A stretch of DNA of 64,000 bases. Origin: Lytechinus pictus (lineage: Eukaryota > Echinodermata > Echinoidea > Temnopleuroida > Toxopneustidae). The stretch spans positions 23,041,103 through 23,105,102 of the forward strand of contig NC_087254.1 of NCBI RefSeq assembly GCF_037042905.1, read 5' to 3'. The notes below the pieces were generated by a model. It ran no database searches. It was not told where the DNA came from and saw only the letters and a program-made list of their open reading frames with translations. The number at the start of each line of letters is the position of its first letter. Positions within the stretch are counted from its first letter, which is position 1. Positions 1-13,800 of this stretch are shown piece after piece. The translations under genes and the position numbers were made by a program.

Positions 1-18
1 AATTTTTTGCTTGTGCAG

Positions 19-1707
<1,689 letters not shown>

Positions 1708-3911
1708 CAAACACTTCTAGACCCAGCCATACCAACGCTGGACCTCAAGACTCTTAGAATTTACATAGATATAAATATTAATGGGCATATCATGATGGAG
1801 GTTTCGATGAACAGAAGCAGATAGAGAAAAGATGGATGGATAGATGGATTAGTGGACAGAGGAGCCAGAGAAGGAGGATTTGAAAACCAAAGAGCTTCAA
1901 GCTGCCAACGGAGGATTCTGCAAGTGCGACGCAGGAGGACCTGATGCACCTTAAGCACAGGCGCACACAAAACATGGTCCAGGCCATTGTCTGGGGCTTA
2001 TCCCTGCATACCGGTTCTTTAAAAATGGTGGGAAATGAAATGTTCCTTCATTTGTTTCAATGGAACTGTTTACAGCAAACACACCCCATGTTATGGTTTC
2101 CAAATCATTGGTCGTATATACTTTAGGGTGTGGAATACAATGACCCGGGCCAGATTCGGTGTGAAAAAGTTTTATATCAAGCAATGATGTTTAAGACCCT
2201 GAAACCCAAGTGATAGCTTTCACAGAACCAACTTATCTTTCAGGAAATGTTACCTTATGCCATTCTCCTCTCATTTAAATTATTCATGACCTTCATTGGG
2301 GGAAAACTTAGACAAGGTAAAGAAAAGAATGCAATTGTTTACATGGAAGGATAAGCACTTTAATTATTCCTTCAATATGGCTTTTCGTTATAATGTAATT
2401 TATGGTTTTATGTTCACCTCAGAGATCTTTGTTTTTAACTAGAGAAAGCCAAGACCATGAACACTTTTATATTGTATATTTTTATTTCTTCTCTATATTC
2501 TTTGTTTCATATCTAAATTGTTGATGACAATATTTTAGTTTGTCATTCTTGGACAGCCATCAATAATTGAGTACCCAAACTGATGGTTAGTAGTGCATTC
2601 ATGTATCTTCTATCACCAAGTTGTGTCACAATTGGCTGCCCATAGTTAAACAACATATTCAAACCGTGATGTAAGTTGCACTGTAGTTGCACTGAAGTTT
2701 TGAATAGAGGTCCTCCCTAGTTAAGCCTATAGTTGTAGTCCTCTCCTAGAAATTTGCGTGGAATGTATGTCATAAGTAAATATGTTTAGTAACTTTCACA
2801 TCATTTTATGACCGACTTGGAGACCATGAAGTGTTTCATGTGCTCTCGAAGATCTTTGTAACATTTGAAGAAAGGATGACATATATGAAAATAATCTGTA
2901 TAAATGATTGCATATTATATCCTTTTCACATCAGGGCCCCGTCTTCCAAAGAGTTGTGATTGATGCGATCAATTGTAACTATGGAAAGCCAGCAAAGTCA
3001 ACATATGAAATGTATGTTTGATCAAAAAATTTTCTTGATATGAATGTATATCCATAAAGTCATTGATTTCTTGACAAATTTGTGTGTTTTCCTTTGTTTA
3101 CAAAAGACACTTTGCAAATTTCCTGTAGAAAAAAATATGACACTGATGGATTTCCATAGAGTTACGATTGATTGGATCAATCGTATATCTCTTTGTAAGA
3201 TGGGCTCCAGATGTGTATTGACCATGTAAATGACAAGCAGCATCAGGATATCGAAAAAAACCCTGCCTGGCTAGCTATTATCATTTGCATGGTCCCCACT
3301 GTGACAAGTCAATAGATTTTCTTTGTATGATAATGGCTACTATAGGAGGCTGTCGGACACGCCCACATTGTGTAATTACGCTATCCATATTAAGCTAAAT
3401 CACCCATGTGGTGTGTTTGGCTTAACCCTCTTGTAATGAGCACCTACAGTCAAATCTACCCAAATTCAAATGTAGGGACACTGTCGTAACTTCAAATTCA
3501 AAGAAGTAAGTGTTATGTGAAAACAATATAGGAACATATGTTGTATACACTGTATTTTTCAGCTATGTTCTACTTCGAATCTGCAAATTTTGTATTTTAG
3601 CGGCAGCAGAATATTTCATGTCCTGCTATCCATTTATCGAGTAAATGAAAACGCAGTAAAATAATGAAATTATTTCTTTTGCAATGACTATCTTGGAGAT
3701 GAAAATGCTAGATATTATGAGTGCCTGGCTGATACAGTATAAATATGGTGGACTATACTTGGATCTTTGACGAAGGAAATATTAGTGGACTACTTAAAAT
3801 TAATCGCCAAGATTTGTTTACGGTGCTATCGCTCAGTAACATGAAGCTTAGCAATGGATCACACTCTTGAATTGTACAAATTTATTGCATATCATAATGA
3901 TGAGCAATAAA
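1708..3911 (+). other. USP7: Probable USP7 3' UTR
   Basis: No coding exon follows the TGA at 1705-1707. The sequence is AT-rich with short random ORFs only. The first AATAAA after the stop is at 3906-3911, so this may be the poly(A) signal; a non-canonical earlier site is equally possible. The stretch contains an inserted MITE at 2927-3215. Confidence 0.4.
2927..3215. mobile_element. MITE with ~60-bp terminal inverted repeats
   Basis: The left end CACATCAGGGCCCCGTCTT is mirrored at the right end by AAGATGGGCTCCAGATGTG. The inverted match continues inward for about 60 bp (AAAGAGTTGTGATTGAT against its complement ATTGGATCAATCGTATATC, and CTATGGAAA). Each arm itself contains a GATCAAT palindrome. 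There is no coding capacity, so this is a non-autonomous DNA transposon. Confidence 0.75.
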
Positions 3912-5206
3912 AAAAGAAAACACCTATCTTTCTTATGATCATTCATTAATATCTGTGTCACCTAGCCAAGAACCATCCTTCAAGATTCAAAATAGGTGGC
4001 AAAGGGGGGGGGGGGGTGTGGAGGAGTTAAAAGAGTCTCCTCTTTTTCATCCAACTCATCCTGGCTTTGTTCCAATTTTATTTTTATTTTGTCAATGCCA
4101 AGTTGATAACAAAGCTACTTCGTAATGATTCAGTGCAGTTTGATTGGCACTGAGGAAATTTTAAGAAGTACTTGATAAAACCTGGCCCTAATTCCTTCTT
4201 TCAAATTTGTAGAGTGATCACTTGCTGGTACATATTTTGCTACATCTAACATTAAACTTTCTCACCATTATAACCTTCAATGTACCCTAGTAATGAAAGT
4301 CAATTAGATACTAGAGGTACTTGTATTTTAATTCTATTTATTTTATCACATTGCATTTTAGTTGGTATTATTCATTTAGAACTACACTATCCAGAAAAGG
4401 AGTAAGTATATCAAAAGAGAATCATCAAGTTTAATCAATCTACAGGGCAACTTCACCTGGGGAGTTTGATTCTATTATCGGCACTTGTAGAGTTTGTGTG
4501 GCTAGTCCATTTGCAGCCTTCCCTTTTCACCTCTTGATGCTTTAAAATATGTTTATTTTATCAATTGAACACTTAATTCCATCAGTGTTCTACCGGCACA
4601 TCTTGTTTTGGTATTGAACCATTATAACTACAATTACCAGGAAATTGAGCCATTTTTAGAGAGAGAAAAAAAAAATTGTTGAGTCAAACATGAAACGGCA
4701 ATACTAGGTCTCATGGTGGGATTTCTGTTTGTATATGCTTCTTTTTGTCCAAGGAGTATTCATTGCACACCTTATTAATATTTGTGTGAACACATTACCT
4801 TTTTCTTTTCTTTAGAGGCAAAAGGACGCATCTCTCTGTTTATGTTGTATATAGGTCAATGGTCTCTCAACTTGGTGATTTTTTTTCACTTAATTATGTT
4901 AATCTCAGGGTGGATTAGAATTAATCAACGTCATTTTCCCCAAGAATCATTTTTTTGAAGAAATGTTTAGTTCAATCGTTATTTCGTTGCTCGTGGAAGT
5001 GAAGGTTTTTCAAAATGCAGACATGAAAGAAATGGTCCAAATGCATTTCGGAAGGTGATTCACCAGGACCAACAGACCTTAATATCAATTAAATACAACA
5101 GAATTCTCAGTTATTATTGTAAAGTGGGATCTCTTCTAGTTCACACATGTGTTGCATACACTCCAAGGTTGACTTTTACTTCCTAGGTTAAACTGGCTAA
5201 TCTGCT
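3912..5206. other. Intergenic, no gene seen
   Basis: The sequence is AT-rich with no splice-compatible conserved ORF. A poly-G run is present near 4006-4015. I see nothing else to annotate. Confidence 0.5.
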
Positions 5207-5675
5207 ATGCATATAGAATGGGGAAGATTTCTCTCTACTGGAATTGGAGGGAAATTCTTTATACTGGAATTGGAGAAAAGTTCTCTTTTCTGGAAATGGG
5301 AAAAATTCTCTGTACTTGAAATGGGAAAAATTCTCTGTACTGGAAATGGAAAAATGCTCTGTTCTGGAAATGGGAAAAATTCTCTGTAGTTGAAATGGAT
5401 AAATGAATTTTCTATACTGAAAATTGGAGAAAAAAATCTGTACTGGAAATGGAGAAAATTATCTTTACTAAAATGGGGAAATAACTTCTGTATACTGGAA
5501 ATGGAGGAAAATAGCTCCTTTAAATGGAGAAAAATCCTCTATACTAGAAATATGGAAATATTCTCTATACTTGAAATGGAGTCAATTTCTCTCTACTGGA
5601 AATGAGGAATTAGAGGGAAATTTGAAAAATTCTGTACCAGAAATTGGGAATATATCTACTGGAAAGTTGAACAAT
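5207..5675. repeat. Minisatellite, unit about 25-28 bp
   Basis: Roughly 16 degenerate tandem copies of a unit like TACTGGAAATGGGAAAAATTCTCTG lie head to tail. Because many units are 27 bp, the array stays open in one frame and yields a short repetitive ORF that is not a believable protein. Confidence 0.85.
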
Positions 5676-5682
5676 ACTGGAG

Positions 5683-5885
5683 TGTTGGCTCAGTTGGTAG
5701 AGCGTCCGTCTCACAACCGGGAGGTCTGGAGATCAAACCCTGGCCGCGTCAGACCAAAAGACGTTAAAAGATGGGAGTTGCTGCTACCCTGTTTGGCGTT
5801 CAACAATCCAAGTGATAGAGCCTCATCGATCTGGTGCTGCACATTGGCTGCCAGGCCCATGATCAATTGGGCAAAAAGGATTTCC
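5683..5885 (+). mobile_element. tRNA-derived SINE
   Basis: A tRNA-like head holds an A-box-like TGGCTCAGTTGGTAGAGCG at about 5693-5711 and a degenerate B box with a GAGATCAAACCC core. A non-tRNA body follows, ending near GGCAAAAAGGATTTCC. The cloverleaf is degenerate and lacks a proper acceptor stem, so this is a SINE rather than a tRNA gene. It lies directly against the minisatellite. Confidence 0.7.
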
Positions 5886-8130
5886 GAGTATTTCTATTTT
5901 CAGAGTTCATTTCAAACAATAAAATATTGATATTTAATTTCATTTGTGCAGATAACTATGGCTTGCTTTACAAATATTCAACCGTTTTGAATAGTCTGTA
6001 TGCTGCTGCCCTCCACAGGTATTTTTGTTGCCGTATATGATAGTGCTATTGGCCGTCTTGGTATATTCATAATTCACACGTATTGTGAATACCTGCAGTT
6101 ACATGAATACTGCAAGGTGGATGCACTACTGTATGTTAAGTGATATTCCAATGTAGCGCACCCAATATGATGTGAATATATTTCACACACATTTAGTAAA
6201 TCATTGCTTTATTTATCATTTAAAGAAATAGAAAAAAAAATAGAAAAAAAAGCACCAAGGATATATCTGAGTAAACAGAAAAAGCAGGGCATACATAAAT
6301 ATTCATAAGATAATAATTTTGTACACGATATATTACTATAATTACTCAAAATCCAAAATAAAGAGACAAGTGAAATAATGGTTTGTAGGATAATTGAAAA
6401 TTATCTTTTTTTTGCCTTTCCATGGGGACTGTTTATGAAGCTGTTAGTAAAATCATGTACAACTGAATGACTGGTGTATTGTGCTCAATTAATTTCTCAA
6501 AATTTGTTTCAAATTCAAGAAACAATAAACTTTGCATAAAAATGGTTATCAACAATAAGTAATTTTATCTAGGAATATTATGATGCATATCAAGATTAAT
6601 CAAGAATCTGATTAAGATCGATAGGGTGTTCCAGTCATGTGTGATGGCAAAACAGCTTTATAAAACAGCCCTAAAGGTCAATATCTTTCAATAAGATGAT
6701 ATTGATATCATTTGCAAGTATGGCAGATAAACTCAGAATTTAGTATCCTGCCACCCGTCTTACGTCAGCACTGTTTTTATAGTGAAAAATAATGTGTTTG
6801 AAAAGTAGATGTGTTGTGTAGAGATAAAGGAAAATGGCATGAGATATATAATAAAGGATGATGTCCTAGATATTGGATTTGTTTGTTTCTTCACTGGATG
6901 GTTTAGGTGTCATAATTTATTATTATGTAGGCTGTATAGAATTCCAGTTGTATGCTAAATTTCCCTACCTACACAACATTTTCCCAATTATGTGTTGAAA
7001 TTGATATAGTCCTGTTTATAGGTTCTGTAATACCGGTAATCTTATCAAGTACACCGTTCTTATGTAGCACCATCAATGTCATAAGTTCCTTTTGTTGCAA
7101 TGTGAGTTCAACCTTGGACAAGTCCAATAAATAATGGCTTTTAAAGCAGAAATTAGACTAGTTTTTAATTTGAGGGATAATGTAATCAGTTTGTTTTCTA
7201 TATTTGTAAATTGCAGGTATTTATGGAGATCAGCTTTGTTGTGTTTTTATTACTCACGTTCTGGTTACAGTGTTAACATGAATATATAACAGTATATGTT
7301 GGATTTCTTGAAAGTTACCTCTAATGGAAACAGACTTTACACATTTGTGCTTGATGACGATAGAGGCTCAGAGAAAGGATAATGAGTAAATTTCCGCTGT
7401 AAGTTATAATAGGAGAAATTATTCCATGAATTTGTGCAGGGCTTAAAAAGAACCCTCAACCGCTACATGATGTTTGAAAGGAGAGTGCTTTATATGTACA
7501 TTAGAAGACTAGAAAAGATATCTCCATGTTTCCTCTGATTCTTCGATTCTCACGGTTATCTGTACAGATGTAAAAAATAAATAAATGAATTGAATTAAAT
7601 CTGTATTAGTCACTGGTACAGTGCAAGAAAGCTATGTAAACAACCCTCATTATAGATGCAGTATGTTCATATTGGTTTATGTTATTACATTTTTTTCTGT
7701 ATATTGTGCTCAATTTTGAGTTCGTGCTTAAATCCATCATCAGTACGACATAATTCTCATGGGGATGATTTTGTTGTTTTTATTTCTTTTCTTTTGTGAT
7801 TGTCTTTTGAATTTACATTTCTATCAGCACTAGAAATCCTATTTGATTTTGACTGCTTCATGTTTTCTCTCTCTCTTTGTTTCTACAATCACATCTATGC
7901 ATCATCGATGATAGATTATGGTTTGTATAAAAGAATTCTTTTTACATATGTTTCACGTTGTATATGTTCATTTATTTCTTTTTTGCAAGAAGTAAATGCC
8001 AGTAGATAAATTAAAAGAGAAAAGAAAACATTGATTATTAATAATGTGTTTAAAAAAGTTGAGACAATAAATTGATACCTATGGCCAATTTTATATTTAT
8101 TGTAAAGTGGATTTTTGTACAGTTATAAAA
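5886..8130. other. Intergenic AT-rich sequence, no gene seen
   Basis: Scattered AATAAA motifs and short random ORFs only. No conserved peptide or repeat array could be recognised. Confidence 0.5.
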
Positions 8131-8139
8131 CATTAGAAG

Positions 8140-8745
8140 AATGAGTTAGGATTGATAGTGAGGGAAGACAAGTGGAGATAGCAAAGGAGGAGAGGGTGGA
8201 GGAAAAGTGAGAGGGGGAGGAAAAGTGCGAGGGGGAGGAGGGAGAATGAATGGGAGGAAAGAAAATGTGAGAGGGAGGGAAGGACAAAATGAAGGAGAAG
8301 TGAGAGGGAGGGGAGAAAGTGGAGTAAGAGGGAGGTGAAGAGGGTGAAGGGGAATGTGGGAGGGCCATAGAGGAGAAAGTGGAGGAAAAGAGAGGGGGAG
8401 GAGAGGAGAAAAAGAGCTCTAGAGGGAGTAGAGAAAGATGGAGGGTAAGACAGGTCTGAGGGCGGGGGAGTGAGTGTGAGGGGATGGAATGTGGAGGAAA
8501 AGTGAAAGGGAGGAGAGGAGGAAAAGTGAGGGGAGGCCAGAGGAAATGTGAGGAGGAGAGCCGAAAATTTAGAGAAGGTGAGAGGGAGCGGGGAGGAGGA
8601 AAAAGTGGAGGAAGATTGAGGAGAGGGGACGAGAGGATGAAATGTGAGAGGGGAAGAGAAGAAGAGGAAGATGTAGACGGGTGAAAGAGTGAGTGAGGGC
8701 ACGGGGGTGTAAACGAGGTTTGGAGAAAGAGCAGGGAGTGCATGA
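8140..8745. repeat. 600-bp purine (GA/GGA) tract
   Basis: The plus strand is nearly all purine, built from degenerate GAGGAAAAGTGAGAGGGG-like units. Its complement gives long Pro/Ser/Phe-rich ORFs that are low-complexity artefacts. Such polypurine-polypyrimidine DNA can form triplexes. Confidence 0.85.
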
Positions 8746-8939
8746 GAGATAGAAACTGTAAGACAAGAAGAAAGAGATAGAATTAAGGTAAATATATGGA
8801 GCAACGAGGATGAAGTAATATCGACTTGAGGAGATGAAGAATTTGAGGGGAAAGGAAATGGGGAAAATGAGTGGGTGCATGGGGACATAATTTACAATGG
8901 GGGAATGTCAGGGAAAATAAAACAAGAGAAAACAAAATT

Positions 8940-9147
8940 GAAGATTGGAAATTTGACCGAATTTGACCCTCACAATACTTGTTCTTCCCGCTGCGCCGCG
9001 CCCAATTTCTTCATCCCGCGTGACCACGCCCACATTTATCTTTCAGGCGCTGGCCGGAGTGTGCTTTTCTTCTTTTCTGAAGTTCTTATTTTGGTTTTTG
9101 CTTGGAGTTTTGACCTTTTTCTGACTTTACTCGAATTCTGATTTCAG
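8940..9147 (+). promoter_or_regulatory. DHRS7B: Probable DHRS7B promoter and untranslated first exon
   Basis: The first coding exon of DHRS7B begins at an intron acceptor (CTCTCTTTCAG, 10614), so an upstream untranslated exon is needed. The best candidate is this locally CG-richer block (CTGCGCCGCGCCC, GACCACGCCCAC), which ends in a consensus donor CAG|GTAAGA at 9147/9148. No TATA box is evident. This is inference from splice logic and composition. Confidence 0.35.
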
Positions 9148-10614
9148 GTAAGATTAAGGATATTTAAATAGAGCCAGACTTATGTGTTTATTTTCTGTGA
9201 AATGGGAAAGAAAAGCTTATTTTCGCCGACTGTCAATTCAATTTATTTAAACGGTCCCATTCGTGTATATTCGTGTACTGTGATGTAGATCTACTGTTAA
9301 TTGTAATATTGTCAGTTGTATCGTTTGTCAATGTGTCTTTGTGAATTTCATCTGCAGTTGAGTTGGAGAGCACTTTTGACTTTAGGGGGCATTGCATTGG
9401 GACCTCAATTAGGTGGAATAAAGCTGCCAGAGTAGTCAGACTTCCAATCCAAGCACCATTTCATTTTAATAATTTGTTTTTACCTTGCCTGCTTAGGCTT
9501 ACTCCTTAATCCTTAGTCTATTTTTGTTAGTAATTTGTGAAATCAGTCAAACAGTTATCAGACTGAAATCTAGACCTAAATAACTAGTTAAATTTCACTC
9601 AAAAAAGTTCATAGCATTCATAACTAAAAGTAAAAGAATAAAGATAAAATCTCTAGATCCACCCCACCGTCACCGACAAGCTTTGTCATCATTATGTGCA
9701 TTTGTCAGAGTGGGTGCTGACTTTCTACAAATGCAACACCCTGTATCTATCTATGTGCTATTGTCGCCTAATATGTTTTGACATAATTGCTACTATTACA
9801 AAGTACTAGGATTGGAGTACGAGTTTGGAGAGGAGGAATGGTGGAGGGGGTCTATTAACCTCACACAATAAATTTGAGTTTAATAGGCATAAAAAATTCC
9901 AAGTTCTGTATAGAAAAATATTAGTTTATTAAACCATCTTAAATTCGGATTAGCTCCTATAGATCCAAGCCAAACTAGATCTAGGTATATACTTTGCTGT
10001 GAGATCTAACTTGTTAACTTGGTCATGGATTGCCCCTCTGGCTCTTATAAATCTATAACCAAAATTAAGAAAACTATAACTTAAAGTCTCATTTTTAGTC
10101 TAGAACTCTTTCTGGTAATATTTATTACGGAATTGAATTTGAAGTATGATATTTTTTATGATTAGTGAATGAAAAACTTCTGCAAATGATTTGGGAAGCT
10201 ACCGAGTTCCAAGCCTTGACGTTTTTGTGCATATTTTTTGCTGCATAAATGCAAATGTTGGACTTTTTCAACATTCATTCAATTTTCAACATTCATTCAA
10301 TTCAACATTCATTTCTTTCACATAACCTATGGCAAAACACTTGTGAGCCCCTTGACCATTCATCTGTGTTTAAAATGTAAAATTAAATGAAAAAATTTCA
10401 TTATAATTTCATTTTGTATATACTAGATTTGTCTTGTTGTACCATTAGTTTTATCATTATTACATTATTGTTTTATGCTATATGTGCAGTTGTTATACCT
10501 TTGTAAATACATACATTTCAGCTTTTTAGCTGCAGTATGGGTATGATTGTTTTACTGGAAATAAATAAACTGAATAAAATGAATTATTGATTCATATTCC
10601 CCTCTCTCTTTCAG
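9148..10614 (+). other. DHRS7B: Presumed 5'-UTR intron of DHRS7B
   Basis: The stretch is AT-rich, non-coding sequence between the candidate donor at 9148 and the acceptor at 10614. A short CATTCATTCAA tandem lies near 10270-10310. Confidence 0.35.
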
Positions 10615-10642
10615 CGAGACTACATTACATATACTTCATAAA

Positions 10643-10805
10643 ATGTCACTCACACCAGTCAATTCATTGACCGTAGCTACAGCAGCCATCTTTGGGAGCC
10701 TTGGGCTACTGTGGCTTTACAAGAAGCTTACATCACATCAGAGGAGGGTGGGGCTTAAAGACAAGGTGGTACTCATCACAGGGGCAAGTTCTGGAGTTGG
10801 AGAGG
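10643..10805 (+). CDS. DHRS7B: DHRS7B coding exon 1
   Basis: Encodes the start Met, the N-terminal membrane anchor ([16 protein letters not shown]) and the nucleotide-binding TGASSGVGE. The donor is GTGAGA at 10806, in phase 1. Confidence 0.9.
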
Positions 10806-13800
10806 GTGAGAATGTATTGAGTTATTATAAGTAATCTGCTAATCAATTAATCAAATTGAAGCTTTTCTATGGCAAAGCAGAAGAGTTAGATTTGTTTTGG
10901 TAGCAACTGAATATTAATAATTTATACCCTTATTTTTCTCTTTATTCTTTTTGAATTATAATTGTGTATTGTAGAGGCAATATTGGTAGTACAGTGAAAC
11001 TTGTATTGAAAGACTGCCCAAGGGAGACAAGCAAAGTGATCTTTATGAGCAGGTGGTCTTAAAGGACGTATTTTAAGGGAGAAATCTATTCAAGAAAGAT
11101 AAGAATCTGTTGTACTTAAAGAGAGGTGGTCATTCTATATTGGGTGCGAGAATCACTGCATTAATGTTTTTGTGAATATGAGTTATGTTTATGATTTATA
11201 GTATATGTGTACTAGATAACATATTCACATAATTACATTATCTTCTTCACCTTATCCTTCTTCTGAATTCAGAGATCGACAGTATAGGCCTACTACTGTG
11301 TAGTATAAGGTCATTATTCAACTAGGTCTATAAGTTAACTAATACTTAGTTACTATATATGAATATGAGATATGGATTTGTGATTGATTTAATACTATTA
11401 GACCAGCTCCATGAACCTCCTCAAACATTTGTTTAATCTTGATGTTTTCTATATATTCTTGCTCTTCAGAATGTGCCAGAGTTTTCTACCGTCTTGGCTG
11501 CAAGGTGATTTTGTGCGCAAGAAGGGCATCTGAGCTGGAGAGGGTCAAGAAAGAATTGATGGCTTTAAAATTGGTATGAAGCTAATAAAGGCAAAGTTGA
11601 GACAAACAATAATTTGATTTGAGAAAAAAGAGAAAATCAAACGAGCATAACACTGAGAATTCCTTTAATTTTTGTACAAAAGAAAGCTTTAGCTGTTATG
11701 CTCAATTTCATGAAACAGTTATATAACAAGATGGCGCAATGAAAACGATGATGTCGCCCATTCTCAAATTTCTGTTGTATTTTATCATAAAATTTGAACT
11801 CTGATATATTCAAGTTTTTTTTGTTACAAACAATGTAAAACATGGTTCGACTACTTAATGTGACACATTATCATTTTGTATTGTGATTCAATCAAGAGCT
11901 GCATTCTTGAAAAAGCTACAAGAGTGTGTGGAGCTGTAAGAACCCAAATGTCATATCAAGTCATTATATAATACACCAATGGTGCATTACAAATGCCATG
12001 TGTATTATCATTATGATTATCTATTCTTATGGGTAACAGAAACCAAGAAATCAGATTTGAAACTATCCCAGAGTTATGATTTGCTCGCATAATCTCCAAT
12101 TAGTCTAGCCACAACACTGCATTTTAATCATAATCGTTTTCTTTCATGAATGGTAATCAGGCTCAAGGAATCCCAGCCCACACACCCCACGTGATACCCC
12201 TGGACCTTGAGAAATTGGACGAACTACCAGACCGAGCCAAGGAAGCACTCGCACTCCACGGCCATGTAGACATCCTTATCAACAATGGGGGCATGAGTGT
12301 CAGAGGGAGTGTGGTTGATACCGTTCTCTCCGTCCATCAGAAGATCATGAATGTCAACCATTTTGGTTCGCTCGTCCTCACTTCTGGTAAGTATTTGCGG
12401 ATTGTCTGAAGTGAGGATAGATGAGATCTTGTTTTATCAGAAGGCTTAAATATGCAGTCGGTGACTTGTGAACCAGGTTCAGAAGGAAGGCAGTGATGTC
12501 CAAGTCCACCCAAGTAGCAGGGTTATTGAAACAAATTGATTTTATAAAGCCTTAAACTGAGGATTTCATCACAGTGTGACATAAAATGTAAAAGTTTTTA
12601 ATGCTTTCCTTATTACTAAAATGTTATCTACACAAAGTGGGTGATATGCAGATGCCTGAGCTGATGATATCGCACACTGCACTTGAAGGAGAGGTTCACC
12701 CTGATGTGAAGTTGGTTTCAATCAAAGTTATTGGTTATCATCATAGGTTCAGTTTGTGACATCACCTGCAAGTAACTCCCCTATTTATGTCGTGCAGTGT
12801 AAAGTCCTGAAAACTGCTCAGGAATCAAGATTTTTGTCGATGCTTACAATGTCATACAGGCACATCATTTCATACATGCTTCTAGGAGAAGAAATAATCA
12901 TAAATCATTAAAAATGTGAATCTATAGAATTTTCATTATATATGACATGTAGAAGCCGCTTGTGTTGAAATGTTGAAATCACATGATAAAGACTTGAAAT
13001 GTTAATAATCCTCTTATGTTTTAATAGTTTTTAGTCAAACAAAATAATTATATATTTATATTAAATCCAACTTATTATCAGGGAGAACTTCCCCTTTTAC
13101 ACTTGCTTAGCCAGATACCATGGCTTCAGGTGCAGAGTGGTAACTTGTTAGTGTCTTTTTTTTCTTTTTCACTAGCCATTTTACCAAGTATGATCTCAAG
13201 AAGAAAGGGTCACATTCTTGCAGTCAGCAGTGTTCAAGGAAGGATAGCTATTCCATTCAGAAGTGCTTGTGAGTATTAAAATGATATTCCATTCATCTTA
13301 TAAATGCCAGAATGCATCTTATGTAAAGATGCAATGTTAGTAGAACAGCTCATCATCGTCATCACCATCATCATTGTCATTATGTCATCATCATGATCAT
13401 CATCACATCACCATCATCAGCATTACCATCAATGATCATCATCATCATTGCCATAACCACCACCAACACCACTACTGCATTTATCATCACCACCAACATT
13501 AAAACCATTATCATCATCACCACCACCACCACTACAGCCATTATCATTGTCATGATAATCTCCATCATGATCATCCTTAACATAATAATCATTACCGCCA
13601 TCACCACTACCACCAATGTCATCATTACTACCAATAATATTACTGTCATCATCGTCTTCATTTCAATCATCTCAATCATCATCATCAACAACATCAATAC
13701 CACTTCTACCATATTATGAGCATGAATCATTAACAACACCACATCCATCATCACTACCACATTGTAATGATTATTTATTCATTAATATAACCACCACCAC

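Larger units (their letters stand above)
10806..13175 (+). other. DHRS7B: DHRS7B introns 1-3 (between coding exons 1-4)
   Basis: The three introns (10806-11469, 11574-12160, 12387-13175) are AT-rich with no recognisable nested gene or clear repeat boundary. A short decayed interspersed repeat may lie near 11000-11150. Confidence 0.6.

Noticed and set aside
5207-5605. Short repetitive ORFs rich in Gly, Lys and Trp
   Set aside because: The 27-bp minisatellite unit keeps the frame open by chance; there is no start context or homology.
5693-5765. tRNA gene
   Set aside because: The A/B-box-like sequence lacks a closed cloverleaf and continues into a SINE body.
8133-8888. Long Pro/Ser/Phe-rich minus-strand ORFs (206 and 251 residues)
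   Set aside because: They are the complement of the purine tract, open in more than one frame, low complexity and without a domain.
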